Of a stretch of 64,000 bases of DNA, positions 63,231-64,000 are shown in pieces. The DNA comes from JABJAG01 sp038137215 (GTDB lineage: Bacteria > Pseudomonadota > Alphaproteobacteria > UBA6615), in assembly GCA_038137215.1 (NCBI GenBank), contig JAYQBG010000001.1:62001-126000 (forward strand), read 5' to 3'. Every line of letters starts with the position of its first letter. The stretch's first letter is position 1. The position numbers and the translations under genes are program-made. The notes beneath the pieces were generated by a model. The model did not search any database and was not told the DNA's origin. It saw nothing but the letters and a program-made list of their open reading frames with translations.

Positions 63231-64000
63231 CTAGGACCGCTTGTAGTTGGGTTCGACTAAGGGCATGGCGGCCACTTCTGCCGCCACCGACCGTCCGCGC
63301 AATTCGATATCGAGGGCCTGACCCGGCGCCGCGTGACCGCTCGCCACATAGCCCATGGCAATCGGTCGCTCGAGCGTCGGGGCAAACCCGCCGCTGGTCA
63401 CCTGCCCGATGGCCTCCCCGTTCGTATCCCGGATGGGGGCGCCCTCGCGCACGGGGGCTCGACCCTGCGGGGTCAGTCCCACCCGTTTGCGCGCGGTCCC
63501 TTTGGCGATCTGATCGAGGATTGTCGCCGCCCCGGGGAAATCGGCGCTTTCCCGCCGCCGTTTTCCGACGGTCCAGGTCAAGCCGGCCTCCACGGGCGTT
63601 GTGGTTTCATCAATGTCGTGGCCATAGAGGCAAAGCCCGGCTTCCAGCCGCAGCGAATCCCGCGCCCCGAGGCCAATCGGTTCGACGGATTCAAGGGCGA
63701 GCAGCTTCTCGGCAATCTCCGCGGCCCTGTCGGCGGGAAGTGAAATTTCGAACCCGTCTTCCCCGGTGTAGCCGGACCGGGTGACGAACGCGGACACACC
63801 ATCGACATTCAGTTCGCCGCCTTCCAGGAACACAATATCACGGCACGCCGGCGCAAATCCGGCCAGGGCTTCCTCGGCCCGGGGCCCCTGCAATGCCAGC
63901 AGGGCCCGGTCGCCGAGCCGCTCCAGTTCCGCTTCACCGGCAAGCGCGTCGGCAATATGGGCGAAATCCGCATCCTTGCAGGCCGCATTGACCACCAGAA
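63231..64000 (-). CDS. gcvT: Glycine cleavage system T protein (aminomethyltransferase), partial
   Basis: The C-terminal two thirds of GcvT, about 257 codons. The start lies beyond the window edge. Visible blocks are VVNAACKDAD, LALQGPRAEEAL, VTRSGYTGEDGFEISLP (folate site region), GLGARDSLRLEAGLCLYGHDID and the C-terminal GGFAPTLERPIAMGYV beta-barrel. It transfers the methylene group to tetrahydrofolate. Any glycine riboswitch upstream of the operon would be outside the window. Confidence 0.96.
   Translation of the reverse strand, partial: LVVNAACKDADFAHIADALAGEAELERLGDRALLALQGPRAEEALAGFAPACRDIVFLEGGELNVDGVSAFVTRSGYTGEDGFEISLPADRAAEIAEKLLALESVEPIGLGARDSLRLEAGLCLYGHDIDETTTPVEAGLTWTVGKRRRESADFPGAATILDQIAKGTARKRVGLTPQGRAPVREGAPIRDTNGEAIGQVTSGGFAPTLERPIAMGYVASGHAAPGQALDIELRGRSVAAEVAAMPLVEPNYKRS

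Noticed and set aside
1..64000. CRISPR arrays, insertion sequences, prophage, toxin-antitoxin or defence islands
   Set aside because: No direct-repeat array, transposase, integrase or recognisable defence domain was seen. Apart from the small damaged ORFs, the genes are typical core genes of an alphaproteobacterium.

Overview
The window is a high-GC, gene-dense stretch of core chromosome from an alphaproteobacterium. Rhodospirillales or a close relative is the best guess, based on gene order and protein types: a petABC bc1 operon, a CcrM GANTC methylase between rnhB and mutY, separate b and b' ATP synthase subunits, two-subunit GcvP, and the pgeF-lipoprotein-prs-rplY-pth-ychF run. I saw no phage, insertion sequence, CRISPR array or rRNA. 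The only RNA gene found is one tRNA-Gln(UUG). No gene-free stretch exceeds 300 bases.

Layout. 1-3300: MarR fragment, OmpR/EnvZ-type two-component pair, then a convergent TetR regulator and a CsaA-like tRNA-binding gene. 3300-14400: proC, YbjN-domain and ubiK on the minus strand, then hldD, lgt, a MidA/NDUFAF7 methyltransferase, pgeF, a lipoprotein, prs, rplY, pth, ychF and a dienelactone hydrolase on the plus strand. 14400-20700 (minus): an interrupted chalcone-isomerase-like gene, a VOC protein, MTA phosphorylase, a BKACE enzyme and petABC. 21000-25000: trmL, hemF, a tandem pair of small exported paralogues (the first damaged), then cca, a CoA-pyrophosphatase-type Nudix and DUF1285 on the minus strand. 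26200-33000: MoxR, DUF58, a DUF4159/BatA-like giant and a second large membrane protein. 33100-37400: glutathionyl-hydroquinone-reductase-like protein, pirin, DUF924, ChaC, tRNA-Gln and gmd. 37500-42300: a small peptidoglycan-binding-type ORF, ispE, a TPR protein and ETF-QO. 42400-53700: UDG-like protein, lytic transglycosylase, moaB, a small-molecule kinase, a PA0069-type radical SAM protein, a CPA2 antiporter, rnhB, ccrM, mutY, a DUF721 (DciA-like) protein and a DsbA-like protein. 53700-64000: smc, the F0 operon atpI-B-E-b'-b, and the glycine cleavage operon on the minus strand, with gcvT running off the end.

No undescribed multi-gene defence or mobile system was found. The most notable signals are regulatory or degenerative. 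The PA0069-type radical SAM gene has an exact alphaproteobacterial SOS box (GTTC-N7-GTTC) over the -35 of a predicted leaderless promoter, and a 7-bp palindrome framing its -10. Three GANTC sites crowd the ccrM leader. Four genes carry coding defects: an in-frame TAG in the chalcone-isomerase-like gene, a TGA plus internal deletion in the first exported paralogue, compensating frameshifts in the peptidoglycan-binding ORF, and no standard start codon in the CsaA-like gene. These could be real decay or consensus errors.

All assignments come from reading the sequence and recalling protein families. No database search was run.
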